A program made the position numbers and the translations under genes. Positions 1 through 4,800 of a stretch of 6,494 nt of DNA are shown piece by piece (position 1 is the stretch's first letter; the number at the start of each line of letters is the position of its first letter). This stretch comes from Candidatus Coatesbacteria bacterium RBG_13_66_14 (GTDB taxonomy: Bacteria > RBG-13-66-14), in NCBI GenBank assembly GCA_001774505.1, contig MFAF01000132.1, forward strand, positions 9,096 to 15,589, written 5' to 3'. The notes under the pieces are model-generated. The model was not told the origin of the DNA and did no database searches. It saw only the letters and a list, made by a program, of their open reading frames with translations.

Positions 1-124
1 CGCGTAGAATGCCCTCGATGGCGTTGCTGAGCAGCGAAAGATGATAGATGGCCAATGCCAGAACGAGCCCGATCAGCGTGAGCGGGATGCCGTACCCGAT
101 AAGAATGCGTCTGCGCAACGTCAT
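1..124 (-). CDS. N-terminus of a membrane protein, probably a sensor histidine kinase (partial)
   Basis: The reading frame starts at the ATG at 124-122 and runs off the left edge after 41 codons. The start is well supported: AAAAGGAG lies 5 nt upstream of the ATG. The peptide begins MTLRRRILIGYGIPL: a short arginine-rich cytoplasmic stretch followed by one hydrophobic membrane segment at about residues 7-28. The next part, with SLLSNAIEGILR at residues 30-41, resembles the region after TM1 in HAMP-type sensor kinases, where the periplasmic helix begins. By positive-inside logic the N-terminus is cytoplasmic. No kinase domain is inside the window, so the family is inferred from the N-terminal pattern alone; a methyl-accepting or other single-pass membrane protein is possible. 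It is transcribed leftward from the promoter at 279-287 behind a long structured leader. Confidence 0.55.
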   Translation of the reverse strand, partial: MTLRRRILIGYGIPLTLIGLVLALAIYHLSLLSNAIEGILR

Positions 125-272
125 CCCGGCTCCTTTTCCCCGGCGAAGTTCCGGGGTATAGAAAAACGCCCAACCCGGGCGTGAGCTTATCTGTGGCTCC
201 GTTCACTCGGGGGCACCCGGCGCGGCTTAATGCGACCCTGGTGGGACGTCAAACCTCACCCTCATTTGTCCC
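125..272 (-). promoter_or_regulatory. Structured 5' leader of the left-edge gene (possible attenuator or small RNA)
   Basis: The predicted transcript from the promoter at 279-287 has about 148 nt before the ATG at 124. Several pairings are visible on the minus strand. GGGAC at the 5' end can pair with GTCCC about 25 nt later. A terminator-like hairpin lies at 161-182, with stem ACGCCC/GGGCGT followed by a T run. A second hairpin at 138-156 (CCCCGG, 7-nt loop, CCGGGG) sits just before the Shine-Dalgarno. I compared the leader from memory with common riboswitch cores (TPP, cobalamin, SAM, c-di-GMP, ydaO, fluoride) and saw no match. It may be a cis-acting attenuator of the kinase gene, or a stand-alone RNA of about 110 nt ending at the 161-182 hairpin. 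The structure is seen; the role is inferred. Confidence 0.4.
161..182 (-). terminator. Terminator-like hairpin inside the leader
   Basis: On the minus strand a perfect 6-bp stem (ACGCCC 182-177, loop GGGTT, GGGCGT 171-166) runs directly into TTTTTC. It lies about 90-110 nt after the predicted transcription start and 37 nt before the start codon of the left-edge gene. This is the geometry of an attenuator or of the end of a small RNA. Confidence 0.5.
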
Positions 273-278
273 GGCGCC

Positions 279-287
279 ATTATAGCA
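279..287 (-). promoter_or_regulatory. Extended -10 promoter of the left-edge gene
   Basis: On the minus strand the sequence TGCTATAAT is a perfect -10 hexamer (284-279) with the TGn extension. The -35 region near 302-307 is weak (ATTATT at 17-nt spacing), as is common with extended -10 promoters. Transcription would start near 272. Confidence 0.55.
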
Positions 288-377
288 CCATCTACCCGGT
301 AAATAATTGTGATTCTCTTCTCAATCATCACCGCACCCGGGGAGTGCCTTCACCCGGCGGGTGGTAATCACGAGGTG

Positions 378-596
378 GCCCTCACCCTTGGTCCCTCTCC
401 CGGAGGGAGAGGGAAAACGCGTATCGCCGCGTTTACGTTCCCTGCCCTCACCCTAGCCCTCTCCCTAAGAGGGAGAGGGGATAGCTGCAACCTTCACCCT
501 AACCCGTCGGCACGCCGCTCCCTGAAAGGGAGAGGGGAACGCTACACCCCCCTCACCACGGCCCGTAGGCGAGCCTCCCCCAGAAGTGGGAGGGGG
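378..596. repeat. Array of four REP-like palindromic repeats
   Basis: Four copies of a module are arranged head to tail. Each has a CCCTCACC-type left part followed by a C/T-rich arm and its complementary G/A-rich arm. Copy 1 (379-413) has a perfect 9-bp stem CCCTCTCCC/GGGAGAGGG with a GGA loop. Copy 2 (445-480) has a perfect 10-bp stem with an AAG loop. Copy 3 (491-537) is interrupted by a small CGGC/GCCG hairpin and keeps a 6-bp CTCCCT/AGGGAG stem. Copy 4 (549-596) is more diverged (CCTCCC/GGGAGG). A half-copy without its right arm may lie at 254-272. Spacing is irregular (about 46-66 nt), unlike CRISPR. Such intergenic palindromes are usually dispersed REP/MITE-like elements, often moved by a transposase encoded elsewhere. 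The 309-629 frame across them looks non-coding. Confidence 0.75.
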
Positions 597-612
597 TTAC
601 TAGGCCGTCGTT

Positions 613-641
613 TTCACCTCGACCATTGATCTGTGTATAAT
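613..641 (+). promoter_or_regulatory. Sigma70-type promoter for the YcaQ-family gene
   Basis: TTCACC (613-618) is followed by a 17-nt spacer and a perfect TATAAT (636-641). Transcription would start near 648, leaving a leader of only about 20 nt before the ATG at 668. It lies directly downstream of the palindrome array. Confidence 0.6.
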
Positions 642-667
642 CGAATCTCCTCATTCCCGCGGCGGGC

Positions 668-1831
668 ATGACGGCTTTCTCGAATCTCAGCGAATCCCAG
701 GCGCGGCGGCTGGCCCTGAAACGCCAACTCCTGGGCGGCGACACCGGTCTGCCCCCCGGCAAGGAGGGGGCGCTCCGCTGCATCGAGCGGCTGGGCTACG
801 TGCAGATAGACACGGTCAACGTCATCGAGCGCGCCCACCACCACACGCTCTGGACCCGGCTGCCCGACTACCGTCCGGAGCACATAGACTCGCTCCTGGC
901 CGAGGATCGGAAGGTTTTCGAGTACTGGGGACACGCGATGTGCTACCTGCCGCTGGCGGATTTCCGCTTCTACTTGGGCAAAATGCGCTCATTCCCCGAC
1001 TGGTCGAGTTGGCAAGCCCCCTTCGTGAAGAAGCACGCCAAGCTCATGGAGGAGGTATACGCCCGCATCCGCGCCGAGGGTCCCCTGGCGGCCAGGGACT
1101 TCGGCGGCACGGCCAGGAGCAAGGGCTGGTGGGAGTGGAAACCGGCGAAAATAGCCCTGGATCTCCTCTTCACCCAAGGACTGCTGATGGTGGACCGTCG
1201 GGAGAAGTTCCAGCGGTTCTATGACATCGCCGAGCGGGTGCTGCCCGACTGGGTGGACACCACCCTTCCCGACGAGGACGAGCGGGAGCTTTTCTTTACC
1301 CGGCGGGCGCTCGCCGCCCAGGGCGTCGCCACGCTGAACGACATCCGACTCCACCTGCGGCGATCGCCGAAAAAGCGGACATACGCGGACCGGCTGGTGG
1401 AGGAGGGGGAGGCGGTCCCTGTGCACGTCGAGGGCCTGGACACGGAGTTCTTCGCCCTGCGGGATACGCTCGACAATTTTGTCGACGCGCCGGTCGAAGG
1501 GCTGCACCTGTTGAGCCCTTTCGACAACCTCGTCATCCAGCGGGACCGGCTCAAGCGGCTCTTCGGCTTCGACTACGCCCTGGAGTGCTATAAGCCGCCG
1601 GCGCAGCGGGTCAGGGGCTACTTTGCGCTGCCGATTCTATTTGGGGAAAGTTTCGTCGGCCGGGTGGACGCCAAGGCGGACCGGAAGGCGAAAAAACTGC
1701 TGGTGCGGGGGTTGTGGTGGGAGGATGGCGCGCGCGTCGGGGAAGAGCTTAAGTGTGCGTTGAGGATGAAGCTGGAGGGGCTGGCCGCCTTCAACGGCTG
1801 TGCGGAGGTGATCGGCCCGAAGAGAAAGTAG
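668..1831 (+). CDS. YcaQ/AlkX-type DNA glycosylase (winged-helix HTH_42 family)
   Basis: This 387-residue protein belongs to the HTH_42 superfamily, which includes E. coli YcaQ (AlkX) and Streptomyces AlkZ. These glycosylases remove bulky N7-alkylguanine lesions and unhook interstrand crosslinks. Family signatures visible are VQID at residues 45-48, the LLSPFDNL segment at 281-288 followed by RLFGFDY (297-303), and the C-terminal block GYFALP (317-322), VGRVDAKADRK (330-340) and LWWE (349-352). The QID triplet (Q46, D48) matches the QxD catalytic pattern of the YcaQ branch rather than the QxQ pattern of AlkZ. Length is close to YcaQ (about 410). The protein should be cytoplasmic. The ATG at 668 has no recognisable Shine-Dalgarno and sits about 20 nt from the predicted start of transcription; no better in-frame start is evident. 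A beta-barrel gene follows after 29 nt. Confidence 0.85.
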   Translation: MTAFSNLSESQARRLALKRQLLGGDTGLPPGKEGALRCIERLGYVQIDTVNVIERAHHHTLWTRLPDYRPEHIDSLLAEDRKVFEYWGHAMCYLPLADFRFYLGKMRSFPDWSSWQAPFVKKHAKLMEEVYARIRAEGPLAARDFGGTARSKGWWEWKPAKIALDLLFTQGLLMVDRREKFQRFYDIAERVLPDWVDTTLPDEDERELFFTRRALAAQGVATLNDIRLHLRRSPKKRTYADRLVEEGEAVPVHVEGLDTEFFALRDTLDNFVDAPVEGLHLLSPFDNLVIQRDRLKRLFGFDYALECYKPPAQRVRGYFALPILFGESFVGRVDAKADRKAKKLLVRGLWWEDGARVGEELKCALRMKLEGLAAFNGCAEVIGPKRK

Positions 1832-1860
1832 AAGCCGGTTTATTTCAAGAAGGAGGAGAG

Positions 1861-2427
1861 ATGAAATACTTCGTACTGGCCATTCTGTTATTCGTATCCG
1901 GGGCCTGTTTTTCCGATGAAGAAACCGCGGCGGCCGTGGAGGTGGAGCTTTACAAACCGCCCTTCGAGGCCTGGCTAGCCGTCCACGGCGGTGTGTCGAG
2001 CGACTTCGCCGGCTACTTCGGCGGAAGCGCCGGGGCCACACTGAACTGGCTCCCGGGAGGCGGCGTGATCTTTCTGGGGGCCGGATACACTTACACTGGC
2101 GGTCACGCCAGTGCTGAGGGCATTTCCGGAGACCTGTATCTGAACCAGTTCATGGGGCTCATCGGCTACGGCACCATCGAGTCGGACATCGCCATGGCGG
2201 TGGGTTTTCATCTAGGGCTGACCACGCTTTCGGGAACGTTGACCTCGGAAGATGAGACGGCCAGCGGCTCCGCGTCGGTGTTCGGCATGGGTGTCGTCGG
2301 CGTGTTCAATTTTCTCCTCGGTGATTTCGGCGGCATCCACTTCGAGGTGCGAACATCGTACCTCTTGGGCAATGAGGCCTACAGCAAGCTGTACTCGCTT
2401 CACGTGGGGTACGGTTTCGCCCTGTAG
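1861..2427 (+). CDS. Small exported beta-barrel protein, probably outer membrane
   Basis: This 188-residue protein is of unrecognised family. I chose the ATG at 1861 because AAGGAGG stands just upstream and a signal peptide begins there (MKYFVLAILLFVSGACFS); the in-frame ATG at 1753 lies inside the upstream gene. Cleavage is probably after SGA or CFS. The preceding SGAC is a poor lipobox, so a lipoprotein is less likely. The mature part is rich in Gly, Tyr and Phe with alternating hydrophobic residues, and about eight amphipathic strands can be drawn (around residues 37-45, 52-64, 68-80, 92-104, 108-120, 137-152, 158-168, 176-188). It ends in HVGYGFAL, like the last strand of a barrel. This suggests an 8-stranded OmpX/OmpA-like fold. 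It is probably co-transcribed with the glycosylase gene; a functional link is not evident. Confidence 0.7.
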   Translation: MKYFVLAILLFVSGACFSDEETAAAVEVELYKPPFEAWLAVHGGVSSDFAGYFGGSAGATLNWLPGGGVIFLGAGYTYTGGHASAEGISGDLYLNQFMGLIGYGTIESDIAMAVGFHLGLTTLSGTLTSEDETASGSASVFGMGVVGVFNFLLGDFGGIHFEVRTSYLLGNEAYSKLYSLHVGYGFAL

Positions 2428-2446
2428 ACGGGCGAGTGTGGACGGG

Positions 2447-2467
2447 GGGCGGTCGAATTGGCCGCCC
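2447..2467. terminator. Hairpin between convergent genes
   Basis: An 8-bp stem (GGGCGGTC 2447-2454 with GGCCGCCC 2460-2467, one T-G wobble on the plus strand) closes a GAATT loop. It lies between the stop of the beta-barrel gene (2427) and the stop of the dehydrogenase (2468). There is no clear T run on either side, so an intrinsic terminator is possible but weak. Confidence 0.35.
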
Positions 2468-3325
2468 TTACCTGTAGTCCTTGAGGAGAAACCTGGCGAT
2501 TAGCCAGTCGCGGAGGCGGACGGGGAGCTTCTCCACGAACGGGCCGCTGCGGAGGGTGGAGCCGACGAAGTAGTGGGGCCGGGGCCTTCGGCTTTCCAAG
2601 GCGCGAACGACCGTTGCGGCCACCCTCTCCGGCCTGATGGCCCGGGCCACGGTCCCGGCGGTGAAAGCGAGGGCCCGCTCTATCATCGGGCAGTACAGCG
2701 GAAAAATTTCAGTTTCCACCCCGAGGTCATCCCGCTGTTCGCAGGCCTTGTCCCAGATGGGCGTGGCGATGGGTCCCGGGTCCACGAGAATCACGAAAAT
2801 CCCCCAGGGACGCAGCTCCAGCCGCAGCGAATCGTTCAGGGCCCGGAGGGCGAATTTCGAGGCGCAGTAGGGACCGACGAGCGGCATGGCGCTCCAGCCC
2901 GACACGGAGCCGATGTTGACCACCCGGCCCCGCGCCTTCCGCAGAAGCGGCAGGAGGGCCTGGGTCACGGCGACCTGGCCGAAGAGGTTCACCTCGAACT
3001 GGCACCGAAGCTCGTCCAGCGGCAGGAACTCCAGCGGGCCGGAGACGTTGACCCCGGCGTTGTTGACCAGGCCGAAAAGCCCTGCCACGCCCGTATCGGC
3101 GGCGATGAGGCGGACGGTTTCGGCTATCTGCTCGGGCCGTGTCACGTCGAGCATCACCGGCGTCAGTTTCCCCTCGGCGGCGGCGAGAAGGCTCTCGGCA
3201 TCCTCAGGTCGCCTGACCCCGGCGTACACGCGGTATCCCCGGTGCGCCAGTTCCAGGGCCGCGGCCCGGCCGATGCCCGTCGAGGTCCCGGTGACCAGCA
3301 CCGATGCGTCCCGCAACTTCGTCAT
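2468..3325 (-). CDS. Short-chain dehydrogenase/reductase (SDR), NAD(P)-dependent
   Basis: This 285-residue protein is a classical SDR oxidoreductase with a Rossmann fold. Visible motifs are TGTSTGIG (12-19, dinucleotide binding), LDV (59-61), NNAG (88-91), the active-site tetrad N113, S140, Y153 and K157 (YCASK), and PGPIAT (183-188). Arginines at 38-39 after the second strand hint at NADP(H) preference. The C-terminal extension after residue 230, ending in a hydrophobic/basic helix (RDWLIARFLL), resembles the 17beta-HSD/retinol-dehydrogenase-like branch, but the substrate cannot be read from the sequence. I chose the ATG at 3325 (MTKLRDASVLVTG) because it gives normal SDR length, has AAGGA 7 nt upstream and follows its own promoter. 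The frame stays open upstream to 3550, but that extension overlaps the neighbouring gene and has no SDR character. Confidence 0.9.
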   Translation of the reverse strand: MTKLRDASVLVTGTSTGIGRAAALELAHRGYRVYAGVRRPEDAESLLAAAEGKLTPVMLDVTRPEQIAETVRLIAADTGVAGLFGLVNNAGVNVSGPLEFLPLDELRCQFEVNLFGQVAVTQALLPLLRKARGRVVNIGSVSGWSAMPLVGPYCASKFALRALNDSLRLELRPWGIFVILVDPGPIATPIWDKACEQRDDLGVETEIFPLYCPMIERALAFTAGTVARAIRPERVAATVVRALESRRPRPHYFVGSTLRSGPFVEKLPVRLRDWLIARFLLKDYR

Positions 3326-3355
3326 TCGCACGTCCTTGGGGGTTTCTCGCGGATT

Positions 3356-3384
3356 ATTATACAAAAAAGGAGACAAGGGGTTAA
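3356..3384 (-). promoter_or_regulatory. Promoter of the dehydrogenase gene
   Basis: On the minus strand TTAACC (3384-3379) and a perfect TATAAT (3361-3356) are separated by 17 nt. Transcription would start near 3349, giving a leader of about 24 nt. The -35 hexamer lies inside the palindrome at 3373-3394 and the T6 tract falls in the spacer, so terminator and promoter share DNA. Confidence 0.5.
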
Positions 3385-3394
3385 AACCCCTTGT
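3363..3394 (-). terminator. Intrinsic terminator after the secreted-protein gene
   Basis: A perfect palindrome with 10-bp arms (3373-3382 and 3385-3394) forms a strong hairpin. On the minus strand it is followed by CTCC and then six T (3368-3363). It lies 36 nt beyond the stop codon at 3430 and ends the lipoprotein/secreted-protein unit. The four bases between stem and T run make it slightly less than ideal. A related palindrome occurs at 6214-6233. Confidence 0.5.
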
Positions 3395-3406
3395 TAGTGT
3401 ATGGAG

Positions 3407-3449
3407 GGCCACCTTCAGGCGGCCTTCTGTTAGAAGGTGGCTTTTATTT
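3407..3449. terminator. Hairpin overlapping the end of the secreted-protein gene
   Basis: A perfect 9-bp stem (GCCACCTTC 3408-3416 with GAAGGTGGC 3433-3441) is followed on the plus strand by TTTTATTT, and it covers the stop codon of the minus-strand gene. On the minus strand an alternative hairpin can form: GGCCGCC (3424-3418), loop TGAA, GGTGGCC (3413-3407). No plus-strand gene is seen upstream that would need a terminator, so this may block antisense transcription or protect the mRNA 3' end. Confidence 0.35.
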
Positions 3450-4053
3450 CCCCCCAGCTTGAATCCTCGACGCCGGCGTCGGGCGTGCCCAGGACACGGA
3501 ATAAAGCGGACCAAGGGTATTCTTCCCAATCTATGTGGACGTTTCCCCATTCCCTGGCGGTCCAGCCGAAGGAGGGGCCTGTAAAGTAGATTTCGAGCCA
3601 GAAAGGCGTCCCGGCTTCAATGTGGATGGATTCACTTTCTCTCAACAGTATCCTACTCTGCCAGATGTCGTAGTTTGCATAATCGGAACCCGTGTCGGTG
3701 TCGGTTACGTCGGTGAGGCGATCGCTCCAGTAAGTGCCGTCCGGCTTGCCGTACCAGTCGTAGCGTATCGTCACGATGAAGGGCTGGGGGTGCTCGCCGT
3801 CACGGTAAACCGCCCAACAGTCAAAGCCCTTAACCACGGCGGAAGTTTCAAGCACAAAGTCGTCCTGCACATGGTTGAGTCCGCAACTTCCGAGCAGATA
3901 CAGAGGCCAATAGTAGTCGTCGAAGAAGGGGTCTTCCCAGAGAATCTGCAGGTCATCGTCCCGGGACGGGGGAGAAACACTGGTGAAATCGGTCAAACCC
4001 AGCGCGGCCGATAACGCGAGGGTGGAAAGGATGAGGATTGTTTTCCTGATCAT
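3430..4053 (-). CDS. Secreted protein of unknown function with a possible C-terminal sorting tail
   Basis: This protein has 207 residues. The ATG at 4053 is preceded by a strong AAGGAGG. Residues 1-20 (MIRKTILILSTLALSAALGL) form a signal peptide. The mature region is rich in Asp, Trp and Tyr. A segment around residues 62-100, with VQDDFVLET, then GFDCWAVYRDG and PFIVTIRYDWYGKPDG, resembles the jelly-roll-like domains often seen in exported proteins of uncultured bacteria (DDF strand, aromatic strand, then FxIxIYxD strand). That likeness is from memory and tentative. The C-terminus GVEDSSWGEIKATF (194-207) looks like a short conserved tail, perhaps a sorting signal. The gene starts 12 nt after the lipoprotein stop, so the two are very likely one operon and may be translationally coupled. 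I do not recognise a catalytic motif. Confidence 0.75.
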   Translation of the reverse strand: MIRKTILILSTLALSAALGLTDFTSVSPPSRDDDLQILWEDPFFDDYYWPLYLLGSCGLNHVQDDFVLETSAVVKGFDCWAVYRDGEHPQPFIVTIRYDWYGKPDGTYWSDRLTDVTDTDTGSDYANYDIWQSRILLRESESIHIEAGTPFWLEIYFTGPSFGWTAREWGNVHIDWEEYPWSALFRVLGTPDAGVEDSSWGEIKATF

Positions 4054-4065
4054 GGTTCAACCTCC

Positions 4066-4671
4066 TTACCTAAGGTCAAGATAGATAGGGTCCCACCACC
4101 ACCACATCGTCCAGTGATCGTACTTCCATTCTGGGCTGGGACCTCCTGGCGGATTCTCGGGATTCTTGGATATCTCCTCATCGGCCAGCACGTAATCCTC
4201 ACCGTCCAGAACATACCCACTCACCCAGGTGCGCCTAATCTTGCCCGGGGGTTCAGACCACCAAAAGCCATAGGGTATGAAGTAACTGTGCCAGGGATCG
4301 CCAGGGTGGGTCCATTGTCCCTCGGCCTTGAAGCTCCACCGGCAGCCATCCGGCCCCACGAAGAGCGGTCCGGTGAAATCTATATGCGTGACTAGGGTGA
4401 TGGAGTCCTCGGGGGAAGTTGCGCCGAACATGATTGTGAACAGGTTGGGATCCTCCGCGGGGTTCCAATCCTCCGGCGCGTCTATCGTACCCTTCAGCCT
4501 CCAATAACCTTCAAGTGGTTCATTTTCACCGCCTTCCGCAGTTGGGTCGTCCAATGACGGCATGTATTCAGAAGGCGAGAGGGCATCTTCACAGGAAATC
4601 AGAAAGAACGCCACGAAAACGAAGAGAAGAGAAGAGAAGAGAAGAGAAGAGAAGAACTTGCGTTTATCCAT
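4066..4671 (-). CDS. Trp-rich lipoprotein with a pentanucleotide repeat in its signal peptide (candidate phase-variable)
   Basis: This protein has 201 residues. It starts with MDKRK, then a hydrophobic core, then the lipobox LISC with the lipidated cysteine at 27; the following Glu does not suggest inner-membrane retention. It should be an outer-membrane lipoprotein, possibly surface-exposed. The signal-peptide core at residues 6-17 is encoded by seven TCTTC units and reads as repeats of FSSLL. The mature part is acidic at first (27-55), then unusually rich in Trp, including HWWW-like clusters near 137-138 and four Trp in a row at 190-193. No known domain is recognised. The ATG at 4671 is supported by the signal peptide, by a G-rich stretch just upstream serving as a weak ribosome site, and by a promoter at 4711-4739. 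Local GC is visibly lower than in the flanking genes. It is the first gene of a two-gene unit. Confidence 0.8.
   Translation of the reverse strand: MDKRKFFSSLLFSSLLFVFVAFFLISCEDALSPSEYMPSLDDPTAEGGENEPLEGYWRLKGTIDAPEDWNPAEDPNLFTIMFGATSPEDSITLVTHIDFTGPLFVGPDGCRWSFKAEGQWTHPGDPWHSYFIPYGFWWSEPPGKIRRTWVSGYVLDGEDYVLADEEISKNPENPPGGPSPEWKYDHWTMWWWWDPIYLDLR
4093..4104 (-). repeat. Four consecutive Trp codons
   Basis: Four TGG codons in a row (residues 190-193) lie near the C-terminus of the lipoprotein, reading as CCACCACCACCA on the plus strand. Being a triplet repeat, a change in copy number would keep the frame. Confidence 0.8.
4621..4655 (-). repeat. Pentanucleotide microsatellite, 7 x TCTTC (GAAGA on plus strand)
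   Basis: Seven perfect tandem copies lie inside the signal-peptide coding region of the lipoprotein gene. The unit is a rotation of CTCTT, the coding repeat of Neisseria opa genes. Because five is not a multiple of three, gain or loss of one or two copies shifts the reading frame. All three frames of the repeat encode the same set of residues (F, S, S, L, L), so only the downstream frame changes. Both shifted frames reach a TGA within about 8-11 codons after the repeat. Confidence 0.95.
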
Positions 4672-4710
4672 TTTCCCCCCCGTTTTTTAGACCTATCTCA
4701 AGGCTAATTT

Positions 4711-4739
4711 AATCTAGCACAAAAAAGCAAGGTCGTCAA
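4711..4739 (-). promoter_or_regulatory. Promoter of the lipoprotein operon
   Basis: On the minus strand TTGACG (4739-4734), a 17-nt spacer and TAGATT (4716-4711) with a TGC extension form a good sigma70-type promoter. Transcription would start near 4704, about 33 nt before the ATG at 4671. The spacer contains a T6 run. It lies just downstream of the terminator of the preceding response-regulator gene. Confidence 0.65.
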
Positions 4740-4748
4740 GGGCCACCG

Positions 4749-4775
4749 AAAAAAAAGGGCCGCCCGAGGGCGACC
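4749..4775 (-). terminator. Intrinsic terminator of the response-regulator gene
   Basis: On the minus strand GGTCGCC (4775-4769), loop CTCG and GGCGGCC (4764-4758) form a 7-bp stem with one wobble pair. C and eight T (4756-4749) follow. It lies 25 nt beyond the stop codon at 4801. Confidence 0.85.
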
Positions 4776-4800
4776 TTCCCGTAATCGCCTTTCTCCAAGC

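Noticed and set aside
378..596. Possible CRISPR array
   Set aside because: Copies differ in length and sequence, spacing is irregular, each copy is itself a strong palindrome, and there are no uniform spacers or cas genes.
309..629. Open frame of 106 codons on the plus strand
   Set aside because: It runs through the palindromic repeats, giving repetitive GRGxxx peptides, and has no ribosome site; it is an artefact of the repeat array.
989..1507. 172-codon frame antisense to the YcaQ-family gene
   Set aside because: High-GC shadow frame with no ribosome site and no recognisable domain, opposite a well-supported gene.
1753..1860. Earlier in-frame ATG (1753) for the beta-barrel gene
   Set aside because: It would overlap the upstream gene by 79 nt and place 36 charged residues before an obvious signal peptide; the ATG at 1861 has a strong AAGGAGG.
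2573..3397. 274-codon frame antisense to the dehydrogenase
   Set aside because: It lies opposite a gene with full SDR motifs; the peptide is Pro/Gly/His-rich with no domain, as expected from a high-GC shadow frame.
3326..3550. N-terminal extension of the dehydrogenase by 75 codons
   Set aside because: It overlaps the end of the secreted-protein gene and the terminator, lies upstream of the predicted promoter start, and is not SDR-like.
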